This document shows positions 1 to 25,166 of a stretch of 64,000 nt of DNA, one piece after another. The stretch covers positions 7,432,397 to 7,496,396 of the forward strand of contig CM055115.1 in the NCBI GenBank assembly GCA_029204225.1, read 5' to 3'. The notes beneath the pieces were generated by a model. It saw nothing but the letters and a program-made list of their open reading frames with translations. It was not told the origin of the DNA and searched no databases. Both the position numbers and the translations under genes were made by a program. The stretch comes from Diphasiastrum complanatum. Lineage: Eukaryota > Streptophyta > Lycopodiopsida > Lycopodiales > Lycopodiaceae. The stretch's first letter is position 1; each line of letters starts with the position of its first letter.

Positions 1-391
1 AATTCAATGGTAGAGAAAGCAATTTCTAATTTTGAAAAGCTCCTCCAGCTATGGAAATTATGTCAGAGTACAGTATATGCTGCCCTGATTCCACATGAGG
101 GCCAATTCTTAGTATTTTCCACAATACTACTGAATGTTAGTGATGCCAAATTATAGTAACCAGAATGTTCTCATTTTAATAGACAATACATAACTTGAGA
201 AGGGCTAATTGCTTAATGCACATCAATTCATGAGATAGAGAGGGGGGGGAGGGATCTGCTCTATGATTGTGGTGCACTTTATGTTATCTTGGAGTTATGA
301 GAAGCAAGGGTGCTCAAGAATTCACAGTCTGCATTTGTTCTTCTTATAGAGAATATATGAATAGGAAAGTTCCTACATTTTTCTTTTGCAG
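1..391 (+). other. intron of the H+-ATPase gene, entering from upstream
   Basis: No coding similarity is seen. The stretch ends in a pyrimidine-rich tract and CAG at 389-391, the acceptor for the first exon in the window. Exons for the first ~54 residues (actuator-domain start) must lie before base 1. Confidence 0.7.
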
Positions 392-13041
<12,650 letters not shown>

Positions 13042-16000
13042 TATGGACTGGTGAGTGAAATAATGAAGTTTTTCATTTCTATGTAAGCGTTAGTGCCTAT
13101 TTTCTTGAGAAACAGAGAAGACTCCAGTGAGTCTATTTGGAATCTTTTATATGTTGGTTCAAGAGCGAAAGGCTTTTACATGGCTAACTTTGCATCTCTT
13201 GGTTGCTGCTGAAACAGGTGCACATAAATATAATTTGTACTTTGTTGATACTATGAGGACAGATGGTTTGTCTTTAAGGTGAGGCAAACAATTATTATAT
13301 GAACATTTGGATTCAGCTACTGCTTGGATCTGTTTATGCATATACGGTTTTCTCTCTCTATCCACAACACTGTGCCATATATAGCGTACATTGTGTCAGT
13401 TTTTCAAGAAGCTTTGTTTGCAACCAAAAAGACGTGAATTTTTATTTTTTGACATGTCAAGCCCAGAAAGCATCTAAAGCTTGAGTAAGCATGACATTGG
13501 TATGCCTGCTTTTTGTAAACTCTAGGTTTATTGAGGTACTAGTTGGTCATATCTTCGGTTTTGTGAGGGCATTTTCTTCAGCAAGACCTATTCCACATCT
13601 TGAATGCCATTGTGCTAAAATCTTCAATTTTTTTTTCCTTTCTGAAATTTGTGTCAACCATGTGAGTATTTTGCTAACTACAGAGCTGTATATCATTGTT
13701 ATCTGGACAACGCAATGATTTTGAGCTCATTAGCTGAAACATTCTAAGCTTCTCTTTTGTTGCGAGAAGGGAAGCTATGATATAGTGCAACATGTAATGT
13801 GCCATGAATCAGTTTTGAATTATTGCTAGTACTTAGCTATTGATCTAGTTGCAAGCTGGAACTCGAGGAAAAGTTCTGCTCTGTTTTTATTCTGTTAGAG
13901 CACTTTGAGCTCCTAACATAGAGATTTTAGCATTTTCTGGAAATTCAGCTCAAATGATAAGCTAAAATTGACCATAAGTGTCAACTTCATCATGAAAATT
14001 GGGGATCTCGGCCATGGCATATAGACTTCAAATCTAGGCATCCCCAAATCATCTGTATGCTTTGAATCTCTGGTTAGAGTCTTTTTGGATGTATTTCTTT
14101 TGAGTTCCGCCTTTAAAGTTCATCTATTTTGGAGCCTACAATAATAGCAGATTTCTTCTGGTATTGAACGTTTCTCAGCAACCATACATGTTTTATGTTT
14201 TCTATGCATCTAAAATCAAACCATGTGAAATAACATATCACATATATATTGCAACAAAAGTGACTTCTTTGGCAAGCCTTTACTTACCCTCATGCACACA
14301 AGGCACTTGCGTGCTTGCATGCATGTGTGTGTGCAGTTGCTATTGGGAAATGGGACAAAGATGCATCGACCTGAAATTTGTTGCTGCATGGATCTGTGTA
14401 TGTGATCCCTTCCTATCAGTGGCTGAATGTAACCTCGTGAGTCATGTCGAATGTTTACTTGCATGGATTTTTTGTTGTTAGCAACATGGTATGCTGGAAA
14501 TGAGGTTCGGCTGGTTTACTATGGAGTCAATAAAGTATTGCTCTGAGAAGATGGAACTCTGCACTTGATATTTGAGGATTGAATTCAAGATGTCAATCTC
14601 TGTACTAGCATCCTTAACAAATGTCATAAGTTGTAGCTCTTAGGCACAAACAAAGAAATATATGTTCCTTAGATTAATGATTAATGATATTCAGGTAAAC
14701 TTATTGGCCTTGCCCAAAAGGGGAGTTATTGATGCATCCACTTTTTGAAAGCTTATCATTTTGCCTCATGGACAAGAATTTGCTTGTAGAGATCCATTAT
14801 GTTTCATTTTGCATCCCATAAGTAAACACTCTAGGTTTTTGGGTAGTATATGCATGCCACTGGGCTTAACCTGTCATGCATATGTACAAGAGTCATCACA
14901 ACAAAAATACTGTCTTGACAAAACCTAACTGCTAGCAAAAGCTCTGAGCTCAAGAGAATATGCTCACTTGCATCCATCCAATACAACAATTGTGTTAGAA
15001 CAAGAATATTTATGCGTGAACTACATTTGTTACACATGTTCTTAGTAGTTATCTATGTCGTAAGTAGTCATTGTCGACTTAAACTCATAGTATGACTATA
15101 AAGTCAGACATTGTTTTGGTTCTACTCAAAGTTAATAACTTCTAAAGCTAAACGTGCATCAACAAGGGCTTTAAGAGGTCATGCACAAGTATAAAAGTAG
15201 ATGAGTTCTCTTCTTATAAAGTCTTTTAAAATAAATTCTTGAGAATTCAACCAATTTTTACAAGTAAAAAGCCTAGTAATGGACAATATTTTTTGTGTCC
15301 ATATATTTGATCAAATTTTACACCAAAATGAATCCCAATCAATGTGAAAAGAGATGGAGAATATACATTTGATTGATCTAGATCCAAACTATGAGCCATA
15401 ATCAAGACTAGTTATCAAAATTAGCCTATCTTGGTGTTTAACTTCACTTTGGGCACATAGATTTGATCTAACTCTCCAAAGAAAGGTGCAACAAGCTTCG
15501 TAGACCTGTAATCAACTTCAGTACCTTCTAATCAATGCAATAAATGCATAAGATAACTCCCATATAGTACTAATAACTTGCCACACAATGTCTTGCCACA
15601 CAAAGACAATGTGAAGGAAAGTGGAAAATCCTGATTTTTTACATTGATATATATACATATCCTTCTCGGATCTAGGGTTTAGGTTTACCCTTGAACATAT
15701 GTACATAACCCTAAAGTCAATACCCTAAAATAGGTCATTGACCCTAGAATTGATTTGATGATCTCGAGATCCACCAACAAGGTAGAAATTGCCAAAAATA
15801 GTCCTACATTCTCTCTACAATGCTAATGTACATTTTGTACTCGTTAGTGAAGATGCCATTTGACCTTATGTGAGGAATTAACATGATTAGGCATAGGACT
15901 AAGCATCTATACATGTGGCATATGCCACAACACCACTTACAAGTGGAATTACATCAAAGTAGATAAGCTAGAATTGTGAAATTTCAATCATATTAATCAG

Positions 16001-17864
16001 TGTTCGTTATCTATGGGTTGCACCATCCACAATCACTCAATGACTAATTACAACTACTCACTGGTTGCCAATTAGCATCCATAAATAGCTCATTCTTTTT
16101 GTTCTATTTTTTATGATCTTGAAAACTAAAATCCAATTTGAAATCACTCTGAATTGGCTAGTCCTCAATGATCATAAAAATTATTTACTTTTTGCATACT
16201 CAATTGCTTGTATATTATGGTTTTTATTTGCCTCACATTTGAAATTTTTGTTGCATTTGTACTCAATTGACGATCTTTTGCTACATGCTTAAAACTTTAT
16301 TTTGATTTTTTAAAAGATAATTGCTTATTATTCAAAATTGAGCATAAACATACACTACAGTCAAGTGAGCTATCAAGTGAAAAATTCAAAGATGGGTTAG
16401 CATTATTAACAAAAAAACAAAATATGTATATTCTATCATATTTTGTGGATAACATTGCATGGTGCCATTGTCGTCATTATGGAATGACGGTCACAACTTA
16501 CTCTATTTATGTGTTGTTAACATGGAACTCATAACAACTGCATGATCAAACAAGCAAAAAATGTTAATCATGGCAATAGGTGTTCATTAGGAAATAAAGA
16601 AGGTTTAAAATACATCTAATAATTTTTTTTGAGCCCTAGTTTATTTTACGTGTTAAAACTTGCATTTTAGGACCTTGAAAAGATCTACATACATGTGAGG
16701 TTGCACAATATCAAAGTCGAGCTAAGCAAACTTGGATTTTAGATGGCAATCTAACTAGCTTTGAATATTGGCAAGAGCTCAAGTAGATAAAGAAAGATCA
16801 ATCATCAAAGTCAAGCACATATCAAGGACACAAGTGAAACTATTTCATCAAGCATATAGTGAGAGCTTGTGTTTCCAACCCTAATTAGTGTTGGAATTTA
16901 ATCTTAATCCTATTCATCCGAATTCATCTTCTGAATACTCTTGAGCTATGTAAATATCCACTCTCTACCGTAGTCTATAGTTTTACTCGTAAAGTTGAAG
17001 AGTTTGCATATGTACATGGATAATCGAAGCAGAAACACAAGAGATGAATTCTCCACAAAGAAACTTTGGGAAAAGACATGTTTATGAAACACAGAACATC
17101 ACTTGGAGTTCTATCTAAATCAATGCTAAAACTAGTGGAAGAGGGAGTGTGAAAACTTCAACTAATTTAGTTGAGATAATTTGGCAATTTTGAGGCCAAC
17201 ATGAAATTCCAACTTAGAGATAGATTTATATTTGTCAATAAAGGCCAATAGTGTTTGTACTATTTTTGGCAAGTAGATAAATGGATGAGGTTGGATTTGG
17301 ACCCATTCTAATTGGCTAGATTTCATACATTACATCTAGACTATAATTTCTAGCCTTTTTGTATCAATAAATTACCATTTAGGACAAGTTTAGGGAAATT
17401 GGCCAAATGACATTTTAGCAGTTATAAATAGTAGTATCAGCGTGGAGGAAGCATCTTTGTATTTTCATTTTATATGGAGAATTCATTCTTTTGATTCTAT
17501 GTCCATCTCATGTGTATTTCTCAAGATATCTTGATTTCCAGTGTGTAGAATGTCATTTTTATTGTTGATCTTGCATCCACACGTGTGAAGGACAATAGGC
17601 TGTTGTTGTTGTACGGACAAGAACAATACCTTATTGTATTTGAGTGCTTACGATCAGATCCTAGTGATTTATGCAATTCTAGCATGCCAAAATTGATGAT
17701 TTCTATCTTGTAGCTAAATCTAGATGCGCATCCAAATTTGGTCAAGATCTTAGAGATCCATTAAGTATGTTTTGGATTTGATTTTATCACAAATCTTTCA
17801 TTACCTCTTATAGTGAACTTTACATTTCATTCTGCAGATCTCAACCTTCATCAATCACAACCTA
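13042..17864. other. 3' flank of the H+-ATPase and intergenic DNA without recognisable genes
   Basis: The first part must contain the 3' UTR; an AATAAA is present at 14529-14534, but whether it is the used polyadenylation signal is unknown. The remainder is AT-rich with short frames only. The stretch about 17220-17520, with a TATAAATA element near 17425, is promoter- or LTR-like and precedes the Copia relic that follows; this is a guess. Confidence 0.55.
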
Positions 17865-18085
17865 CTTATGTATTTTGTAATAATAAGAGTGCAATTGGTT
17901 TATGAATCAATCCCAAGTATCATTAGGACAAACACATTGAGATAAAATATCACTTAATTAAAGACAAAGTACTTGAAAGGGAGATTGTTCTATTTATTGC
18001 AGAACATAGTGTATGACAACAGACCTTTTCACAAAGGCACTACCAATTGACAATCACACTAAATTTAGCAATATCTTAAATTTAA
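17865..18085 (+). pseudogene. Copia RNase H C-terminal relic
   Basis: Translation with interruptions shows the Copia signature order: CNNKSAIGL, then KHIEIKYHLIKDKV, EIVLF and a degenerate LADIFTKPL-like segment. Several stops and a frameshift break it. No LTR or upstream pol segment is attached. Confidence 0.75.
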
Positions 18086-19318
18086 AACGTCAGTCTTTTC
18101 AAGATCCACATCGATAGTAACGAGGATTATCTATAAATACGTCTATATAATTTGTTCTTATAGTCTGCAATTTTATATGCAAGTTCAAATAATCAATAGA
18201 AATGCACAATTGTCAAATGGAATTCGAAGCATGTTCAAATATTCATAATAACAGGACAAGTTGGAACAAAAGACTAAAACCTTATCTGCAGCAAATCTCG
18301 AAGTGCCATGATATATAGATATAGAATAATTATGCTCAAAAACTAGTGACACAATTTGAGCTATCTCAACATTTTGGGACTATTTAAACCTCAAACATTT
18401 ACTTGATATTCGCTACTTTTTTGTCATCATTTTTTCAATTTGCAAGGGTCCTAGAACAAGTGACCAGTCATTTATACACCATTTTTTAAAGTCCAAATTG
18501 ATCTTTTTCAACCCCAAAACTCAAACTTAGGAAAGATTTTTGTTGGCTGATTCTGACGAATCCCCAAGATACTCAATCAGTGCTACCCAAGAGCGCCTCT
18601 CACCTTATACCAAGGAGGTCTCTGAGAAGACGAGACGAACGAAGATTGAGAGCCAAGAAGTACTAGTTAAGAATGACAAGCAAGAATTGTGTAAGCCTCA
18701 TGGTGAATCCCGAAAGATGGAATGACCATGTAGGAACTAGTATTTCTAGGCAAAACAATAAATGCAAGTAGACCCCTCTTAAAGAAAGTAGAGTGAGCCA
18801 CCTTTTGATGGTGACCTCTAGTGGAGAGCATTATTCCACTTGTAATTTGTGAAATGTGGAAATGCCACTAGGATGCCACCTAAGGAGCTCTCTTGCTTAC
18901 TTAAGAGACTCACCCTTTTTAGAAGGAAACTTTTTGTGTAATGCATCTACTCCATGTCCAAATGAGAAGAGCCTCCACGATTTTGGTGCATCCTTTGAGC
19001 TCCTTGATCATGATTGTTTTCTTGAGTTATTCTCTTATGATCATGCCCTTCCATCCCTTGTGCGTGGTTGTGGATTTAGTCGTGGATTAGTTTTCTTGCT
19101 TTCCTAGTTGTGGATTAGATTTCTTTTCTTGCTTGTGGATTAATATAGGAATCAGCATTCCAGTAAACTATAGAGGTTAGAAATGTGGTGTAAATCTTGC
19201 AGATTCTTGACATTCTAGTGCTTGATGTTCTTGGGATGTTCAAGAATCAAGAAATGAGTGTTTCTTGATTTTTGGATTCTAAAATACTGTTAGATTAGTT
19301 TCTTGTTTCAGTTTTGTG
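18086..19318. other. unrecognised intergenic DNA
   Basis: A short charged open frame at 18540-18725 (61 codons, Lys/Glu/Ser-rich) and another at 18856-19107 are visible, neither with a recognisable domain. They could be retroelement leader fragments. No further features are supported. Confidence 0.4.
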
Positions 19319-19607
19319 GATTAATATATGTGTAGAATAGTTTTAATGTTTAAGATCTGATTGAAACTCGTTTTTGCAGCATTAAAGTAGGATTTAATGG
19401 CATTTCAACCACTCTACACGCTTATTTCTTGGTTGAATGCATTATCTGCACCAATCTCTTTCTGCCTAATTTTGGGCTTTGAATAAGAACGTTAACTTCA
19501 AGAAACTGCCCAACGTAGCCTGGTGACATGCAAAAACTGTTATGAAATCATAGAAGAAGTAAAGAACAAGCCAACTATTTCTCTAGAGCAGGGAATCAGT
19601 AAACATT
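19319..19607. repeat. left copy of a long direct repeat
   Basis: Begins ATTAATATATGTGTAGAATAG and ends GGGAATCAGTAA. It matches 22711-23083 over its whole length with scattered substitutions; the right copy carries an extra ~82 bp (about 22849-22930). The 3.1 kb between them holds the minisatellite and gag-like fragments. The copies could be LTRs of an old non-autonomous element or a segmental duplication; no target duplication is apparent. Confidence 0.8.
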
Positions 19608-19735
19608 TGGCCCATTGCCGCTTGCAGAACTCACATTCTTAAATGATCCATGTTGCAACACTTCCTTTGATCGGATCCATACAAGCAACTTGAGACATTT
19701 TCAGATCCGTTCATAGCTCAGAATGACCTGCAACC

Positions 19736-19773
19736 AACCCCCCCCCCCCCCCACACACACACACACACACACA
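19736..19773. repeat. C homopolymer followed by (CA)n
   Basis: A run of about 16 C residues passes directly into alternating AC dinucleotides. Confidence 0.93.
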
Positions 19774-19853
19774 CGTCCTATAACACCTCCTACGATCCTT
19801 CTGCCTCCTCTTTTTCCCACAATATATCCATTCTTTGCACTCCCTTTGCACAC

Positions 19854-20410
19854 CATCTCAACCGAGCCCCCTCCTAACCATCTCAGCCGAGCCCCCTCGT
19901 GAACATCTCAGTCGAGTCGTTCGTTAACATCTCAGCTGAGTCCATCCTCACAATCTCAGCGGAGCACCTTTATTACCAGCTCGACCGACGGTTGTAAAAA
20001 AAAAAAAAAATTCAAATCTCGACCGAGTCGTTTTTGGACTCAATCTCGACCGAGTCATTTTGGTGACCATCTCGACCGAGTGTGTTGGTGACCATCTCGA
20101 CCGAGCGTTTTGGTGACCATCTCGATCGAGGCGTTTTGGTGATCATTTCGACCGAGCGTTTTGGTGACCATCTCGACCGAGTCGTTTTGGTGACCATCTC
20201 GACCGAGTATTTTGGAGACCATCTCAACTGAGTCTTTTGAAGACGAGCTCGACCGAGTCTTTTCAAGATCATCTCGACTGAATGTTTTGGAGACCATCTC
20301 AACCGAGTCTTTTAAAGGCGATCTCAACCAAGTCTTTTCAAGACCATCTCAATGGAGCTGGACCCACGCCAAGCATAATTTTTGACCGAACCATCATCTC
20401 GACAGAGCCT
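19854..20410. repeat. ~25-bp minisatellite, about 21 units, core ATCTCGACCGAG
   Basis: Units such as ATCTCGACCGAG followed by TCGTTTTGGTGACC repeat head to tail with 24-27 bp spacing. Outer units are more divergent (CCGAGCCCCCTC on the left). The open frames read through it on the minus strand are periodic by-products. The core is nearly palindromic (CTCGACCGAG). It lies just upstream of a gag-like remnant. Confidence 0.92.
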
Positions 20411-20869
20411 TAGAGCTCAAAAAAAAAAGAAAAAGCATATACGCCAATTTTTTTTTTTCAAAAATAAAACTTACACCAATAGAAAGTCCTTCTGATACTG
20501 AGTCTCCCCCTTGAGTTCCCTACATGCTAAGAAAATTAAAATAAAATCTTAAAAAAATTAAAACCCTAAAAACTTTAAAAACACGAAAAACCCATACACA
20601 ACACAAAAATACACGACAGTACACAATGAACCAACATACCGATCCTGATATACCAGAAGATGATCCACACGAAATAAGGTCTCCTACAACTGAACAAATC
20701 AGACGTTATAGGTTCTATCAATTGCAGTCCGAAATACACAAGCCATCCAGAAACCCATTTAAGGGACATGAACATGATAGAGCAGAGTGTTCATGAGCAC
20801 GAGCCTGTGTTCATGGTGTTGAAACATCACACGCCAGAACACAAATGAATAGTGCTTTTTTCACTCACG

Positions 20870-20983
20870 GGGCTCATTCTAAGAAAAAAACCCCAAAGTT
20901 GAATCTACCCAAGTTTGATGGTAATTTGGACCCTCAACGATTTTTGCAAATCTTTGAGAATGCATGTGACGTTTACGGCGAAA
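20870..20983 (+). pseudogene. gag-like fragment, Ty3/Gypsy style N-terminus
   Basis: The plus-strand frame gives a Lys-rich stretch, then LNLPKFDGNLDPQRFLQIFE, resembling the start of Gypsy gag proteins (LPxFxGxxDPxxFL). It stops abruptly where a minus-strand Copia piece begins. Confidence 0.5.
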
Positions 20984-21345
20984 CTCTTTGAAATTCGACC
21001 CTGACTGTTCCTTCACCCTCAATAGTATGCTTTGAATTGTCTCTAAGTTGCACGATTTGAGGATGGGTGTATGATTTGTAGTCTTTGAACCAGTCCTTGT
21101 TGTGAGTCATATGTTGAGTTGCTCCCGAATCTAGGTACCAGGAATCGATATCTTGATGTTCTCCGACCTTGGTCAAGAAGGCTGCTTCGTCTTCATCTTG
21201 GTGCTGGAATCAAGTAACTGGTTGAAGCAGAATTTGCTTGTTGTTGGAACTGCTTCTTCTTCTCATTGTTGAATTCTAAAGTTCTACAGTCCCTGATAAG
21301 ATGTCCAGTTTTCTTACACTATTTGCAGAATAGAATATACTTTGG
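20984..21345 (-). pseudogene. Copia gag zinc knuckle and protease fragment
   Basis: Reading the minus strand from 21345 down: a knuckle of pattern C-x2-C-x4-H-x4-C (CKKTGHLIRDC, with one stop inside), then WYLDSGATQHMTHNKDWF, the Copia aspartic protease active-site region (DSGA). No integrase or RT follows. It separates two gag-like pieces on the plus strand, so it is an insertion or rearrangement. Confidence 0.8.
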
Positions 21346-21354
21346 CTGGTATGC

Positions 21355-22440
21355 GAGCCTAAAATTAGCTATGTCTGATGCCATCCAAGAGGAAGATGAA
21401 GGATCAGATGTTGACGAATCCAGACAAAGGCAAACACCCCATGCTTCTGTCCACGACTCAAATCCGATCGAGAATACCTGAGATCAGCTTTGGAAATCCT
21501 AGTTTTAGTTGCTTAATAAGCAACATCAATTGCAGATGGAGAAGCTCACCAATGAATTTCAAACTACTTTAAAGTCTATCCAACGCAGTATACCTCATCA
21601 ACCACACACTATCCAGGTACCTAATAGACAAAAACTCATCTGGTGCCCACACTATCGGGCTACGGATCCTGTTGATGCTTGCCTTCATATCAGCCTATAC
21701 AAGCACATGCCATCCAACGATATGAAGAACAATTGTCACAATCTAGACATTCCTCGCATTATCACGAATACCCACCAGAAAGTCCAGAACCACTAGCCAT
21801 ACAAGATGGTTATGCCATTATACAACGGACAATGAACAACAAATGTTTCATCTGTGGTGAAACCGGCCATTTCATGGGTGATTGTCCAGTCAAGACCAAG
21901 TACCATACTGAGTGTCTCAACTGCGTCTGAAATACAGTTTAAAAGACTATCCAAAGCAACCCAACAAGATCCTACCTGCCCAACACGTTAGTTATGAATC
22001 ACAATAGGATTCTCACGACAACACCACACAAGCACCATAGCAACCAACAGTTAAACTTTGCTCAATCGAGAAGTTCCTTGAGAACAACTACATTACCACG
22101 ACATTTACCAGATCAATAATCAAATATAGACGTTATATGAATTGAGTTATTGCAAGACATAGAGGAAACTGATATTCTGTCATCTGCTACTATTCCCAGA
22201 ACAGAGCACCTTCAAACGCGAATTGACCCTTTCTCTACAATCCTGCAACCTCAAATCTATATGTCTACACTTTCTGATGAGATTTCCACTAACTGCATAT
22301 CACAAAACAACTCTGAGAAATAGGCAATCTACAAGATATTCAGATTATAAATCTCATCATCTGAAGGATACTAATGGAAATAGTATCTTCATCTTCTATG
22401 CATTTCAAGCCATATCTTACAATATCTGCTATCAATGATG
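21355..22440 (+). pseudogene. gag remnant with CCHC zinc knuckle
   Basis: A broken plus-strand reading frame with a Gln/Lys-rich helical segment (21509-21650) and, near 21840-21885, NKCFICGETGHFMGDCP, a nucleocapsid knuckle of pattern C-x2-C-x4-H-x4-C. Several stops and frame changes occur. No protease or polymerase follows before the right direct repeat, so at most a gag-only derivative is present. Confidence 0.6.
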
Positions 22441-22710
22441 GTAAATTTAGTGTCACCAAGTTGCCTTGTTTTTGACAAGGGCATATCAGAGTTTTCTCAT
22501 TACTCTACAAGACCAATAGGATATTACAGTTGTCAAGGTGAATTATCAATGTTGATGAATGAAAGTTTTGTTTGACAAGTGCCATACAGTTCTCACTCTC
22601 TGTACCATTCATTTATTTTCTTGTTCCTCTTCATTCCTTTTGTGTGATTGATTTTTGCATGAGAAGTAGCTACTGCACGAGAGTCTTCCATAAAGTATCT
22701 CAAGAACACA

Positions 22711-23083
22711 TTTATTAATATATGTGTAGAATAGTTTTAATGTTTAATATCTGATTGAAAATCATTTTTGCAGCATTAAAGTAAGATTTCATGGCATTTC
22801 AGTCACTCTACACGTTGATTTATTGGTTGAATGCATGATCTACATGTTTGATTTTTACCATGTGATTCCAGTGCAAGAGTGACCCTCCTGAGTCATCCTC
22901 TAACAGGCAGGACATATACTACAACGATTACCAATCTCTTTCTGCCTAATTTGGGCTTTGAATAAGAAAGTTAACTTCAAGAAACTGCCCAACGTAGCCT
23001 AGCAACAGGCATAAACTGTTTTGAAACCACAGAAGAAGTAAAAAAAAAACCAACTGATTCTCTAGAGCAGGGAATCAGTAACC
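22711..23083. repeat. right copy of the long direct repeat
   Basis: Same orientation as 19319-19607 and sharing both ends, with an additional ~82-bp segment near 22849-22930. Confidence 0.8.
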
Positions 23084-23981
23084 AGTTTTCCTCATGTATA
23101 ACTATAGGTTGCAACTTAATTAATGTGCACATGTGTGTAGAGAACTTGGAGGTTGTTGGTAGGTATCCAAGCTTCGGTGAAGTTGCAGTTGGTTCCATCT
23201 ATTTTGTGGATCCGAAACTAACCATAAAGGGTTCCCTCAACGTAAAATCATTTTTTTTCCTTTTTACAAAGAAAAAATAGGCGCCTCCCTGTGCCGAATC
23301 TGTGTGCCTCCCCTCTTTCTGTTTTTACTGTAGATTTTGTTTTACCTAATAATAGGCATAACAATATTAAATGCAGAACAAAGAACTGTATCAAAGTAAG
23401 TATATCAAGTATACATGTCAATAATGTGGTAGAGCACAAGACAATAACGGACGAAACCGTATGCCCTACGAAACTTATTCAATCTGTAAAGGAATGAGAC
23501 CTTATTACTGACAAAATAAAGAATCAATGCACAAAGCATCTACTTTTGTGTATTCTTCGTTCTCTCTTGCTTTCTTACTAATAAATACGCAAATGGTATT
23601 CAATATATACACAATGTTTCAGGTGTGTAGATGAAGAAAGTACAGGGTGGATGTGCTGTCTGTAGGAGATCGTGGGTGGCTGCAGTCGTTGTCCAGTCTG
23701 TTAGCGCAGCTGCATGAGCGTGAAGAGGGTGTGACGTCAGCCTTTGCTTTTCGTCTTTTCATCGCTTGTGAGAATTTGCATGTTAATATACAGACTGCAC
23801 GATAATGCGAGTAAATATGTAGCATGAATGGAGGCAAATTAAAATGGGGTTTAGTGACTAGAGGAAAGAAATCCAACACATTCCAAGCATAAATTTCTAT
23901 TTTCATTTAGAATATCTTTATTAACAATTCATACCTTGCCAATTTTTATTGACATGTCATGCATTACTTGTTTCTCTACAG
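23084..23981. other. intergenic DNA upstream of a transposase-like relic
   Basis: No convincing coding similarity; short frames only. A pyrimidine tract and CTACAG at 23976-23981 look like the splice acceptor for the first recognisable segment of the following relic, so part of this stretch may be an intron of that gene. Confidence 0.4.
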
Positions 23982-25166
23982 ATCTTGAAAGAGAACCATA
24001 AAATACTTTCATGGATATTTTCAAGAACAAACTATGGCGAGATTATAAGGAGACATTTGGAGGGTGAGAAATTTACAGTCGAAAACCATGGAAGTTTTCA
24101 GATTCAATGGCACCTTGCAGGGGATTTGAAACATTAAAATGTATGTATAACGTCTCTCATGGGGCAACATCCATCCATGTCTTCATTGCATGAAGGATTG
24201 CTACAATATGAATTTGGGATGATCAACAAACACTGGCCCAACACGAGAAGCTGAAGATTCAAATATGAAAAGTGTTCTGCCAATTCCATTAAAATATGTT
24301 CACTTACGCACATTGCATGCTGAGGTTCGTATTACTCAAAAACTTATTTACCTGCATATTCTACTAGCATGGAATCATAAACCGGAGTCTGTGGCTAAAG
24401 CAGCAATTAGGAGGTTGGAAATAGTTTTGTCAAATGCAGGACTACATAAAGGGAATGTCACAATTGAAAAAAGTGACAAACTCTCCGGGAAAAAAGGAAA
24501 TGTTCCTAATAAGCCATCAATTGGAGGTGCTAAAGCAAGAAGATTCTTATCCAATCACACATGGAAAGAATCAAGTGTCAGATACAAAATTTGGAGAGAA
24601 ATTGTTCAAGCCACACGAAGACTGGAAGGAAGTAATCGACTGGAAAAGAGACAAGTGTGGACCAACTTAGACAAACTCATAGGTGTTATCAAGAAAGAAA
24701 ACCTATCATCAAAAGATATGAGGACTTTGCAAAATCATTGCACCACATTTGTAAAATCTGTACATGATTGGTGGGGAAAAGACAACGTTACTCATTACAT
24801 GGTGCTAATCTATATCATCATCTGGTACTTTTCTCATTCAGGCTTATATTTTTTTCTACTGATGTAACTAATCAAAACTATTGTTTGCAGCACATCCTTC
24901 TTCATCATGCAACTTATTTTGCAAAGGAATATGGGAGCTTAAGTATCTGGTCATCACAAGGCATTAAAAAATCTCATTGGAAAGCAAGGGGAGCATTTCA
25001 TAGAGCAACAAACCATGGAGGACACAAATCAAGAAATAAATATTTAGTTCAACTTTTTCAGTGGTTTTATAGAAGAGCACAATTTAGATATCAAGCTGAA
25101 AACTCGCCAAGTATTACAATATTTCGAAAGGCATTGAAATTCATTACAAAAGAGAAATCCTTGTAA
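23982..25166 (+). pseudogene. relic of an unfamiliar transposase-like gene; C-terminal half still open
   Basis: First segment (23982-24260): FQIQWHLAGDLK, then after a frame change KCMYNVSHGA and CLHCMKDC, a pattern of transposase-like proteins in which a WHxxGDxK block is followed by a C-x2-C pair; at least two frameshifts and a TGA near 24217 break it. Second segment: ATG 24265 to 24801, canonical intron 24802-24890 (ATG|GTGCTA to TTTGCAG), exon 24891-25166 with TAA, together 270 residues. It contains LPIPLKYVHLRTLHAEVRI, a Lys/Asn-rich stretch, WWGKDNVTHYM across the junction, then HHATYFAKEYGSLSIWS. I recall similar architecture from Kyakuja-Dileera-Zisupton-type transposases, but that assignment is weak. 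It lies in the same orientation as the Ulp1-like gene, from which Copia A separates it. Confidence 0.5.

Noticed and set aside
20012-20327. Minus-strand open frames with periodic RWSPK / MVTKT repeats
   Set aside because: They follow the ~25-bp minisatellite period and have no independent coding evidence.
19854-20410. Possible CRISPR array because of regular short repeats
   Set aside because: Units are head to tail without unique spacers, and the genome is a plant's.
24265-25166. Host gene of known function in the transposase-like relic
   Set aside because: The upstream half is broken by frameshifts and a stop, and its WHLAGDLK/CLHC pattern resembles transposase-like proteins rather than a housekeeping gene.
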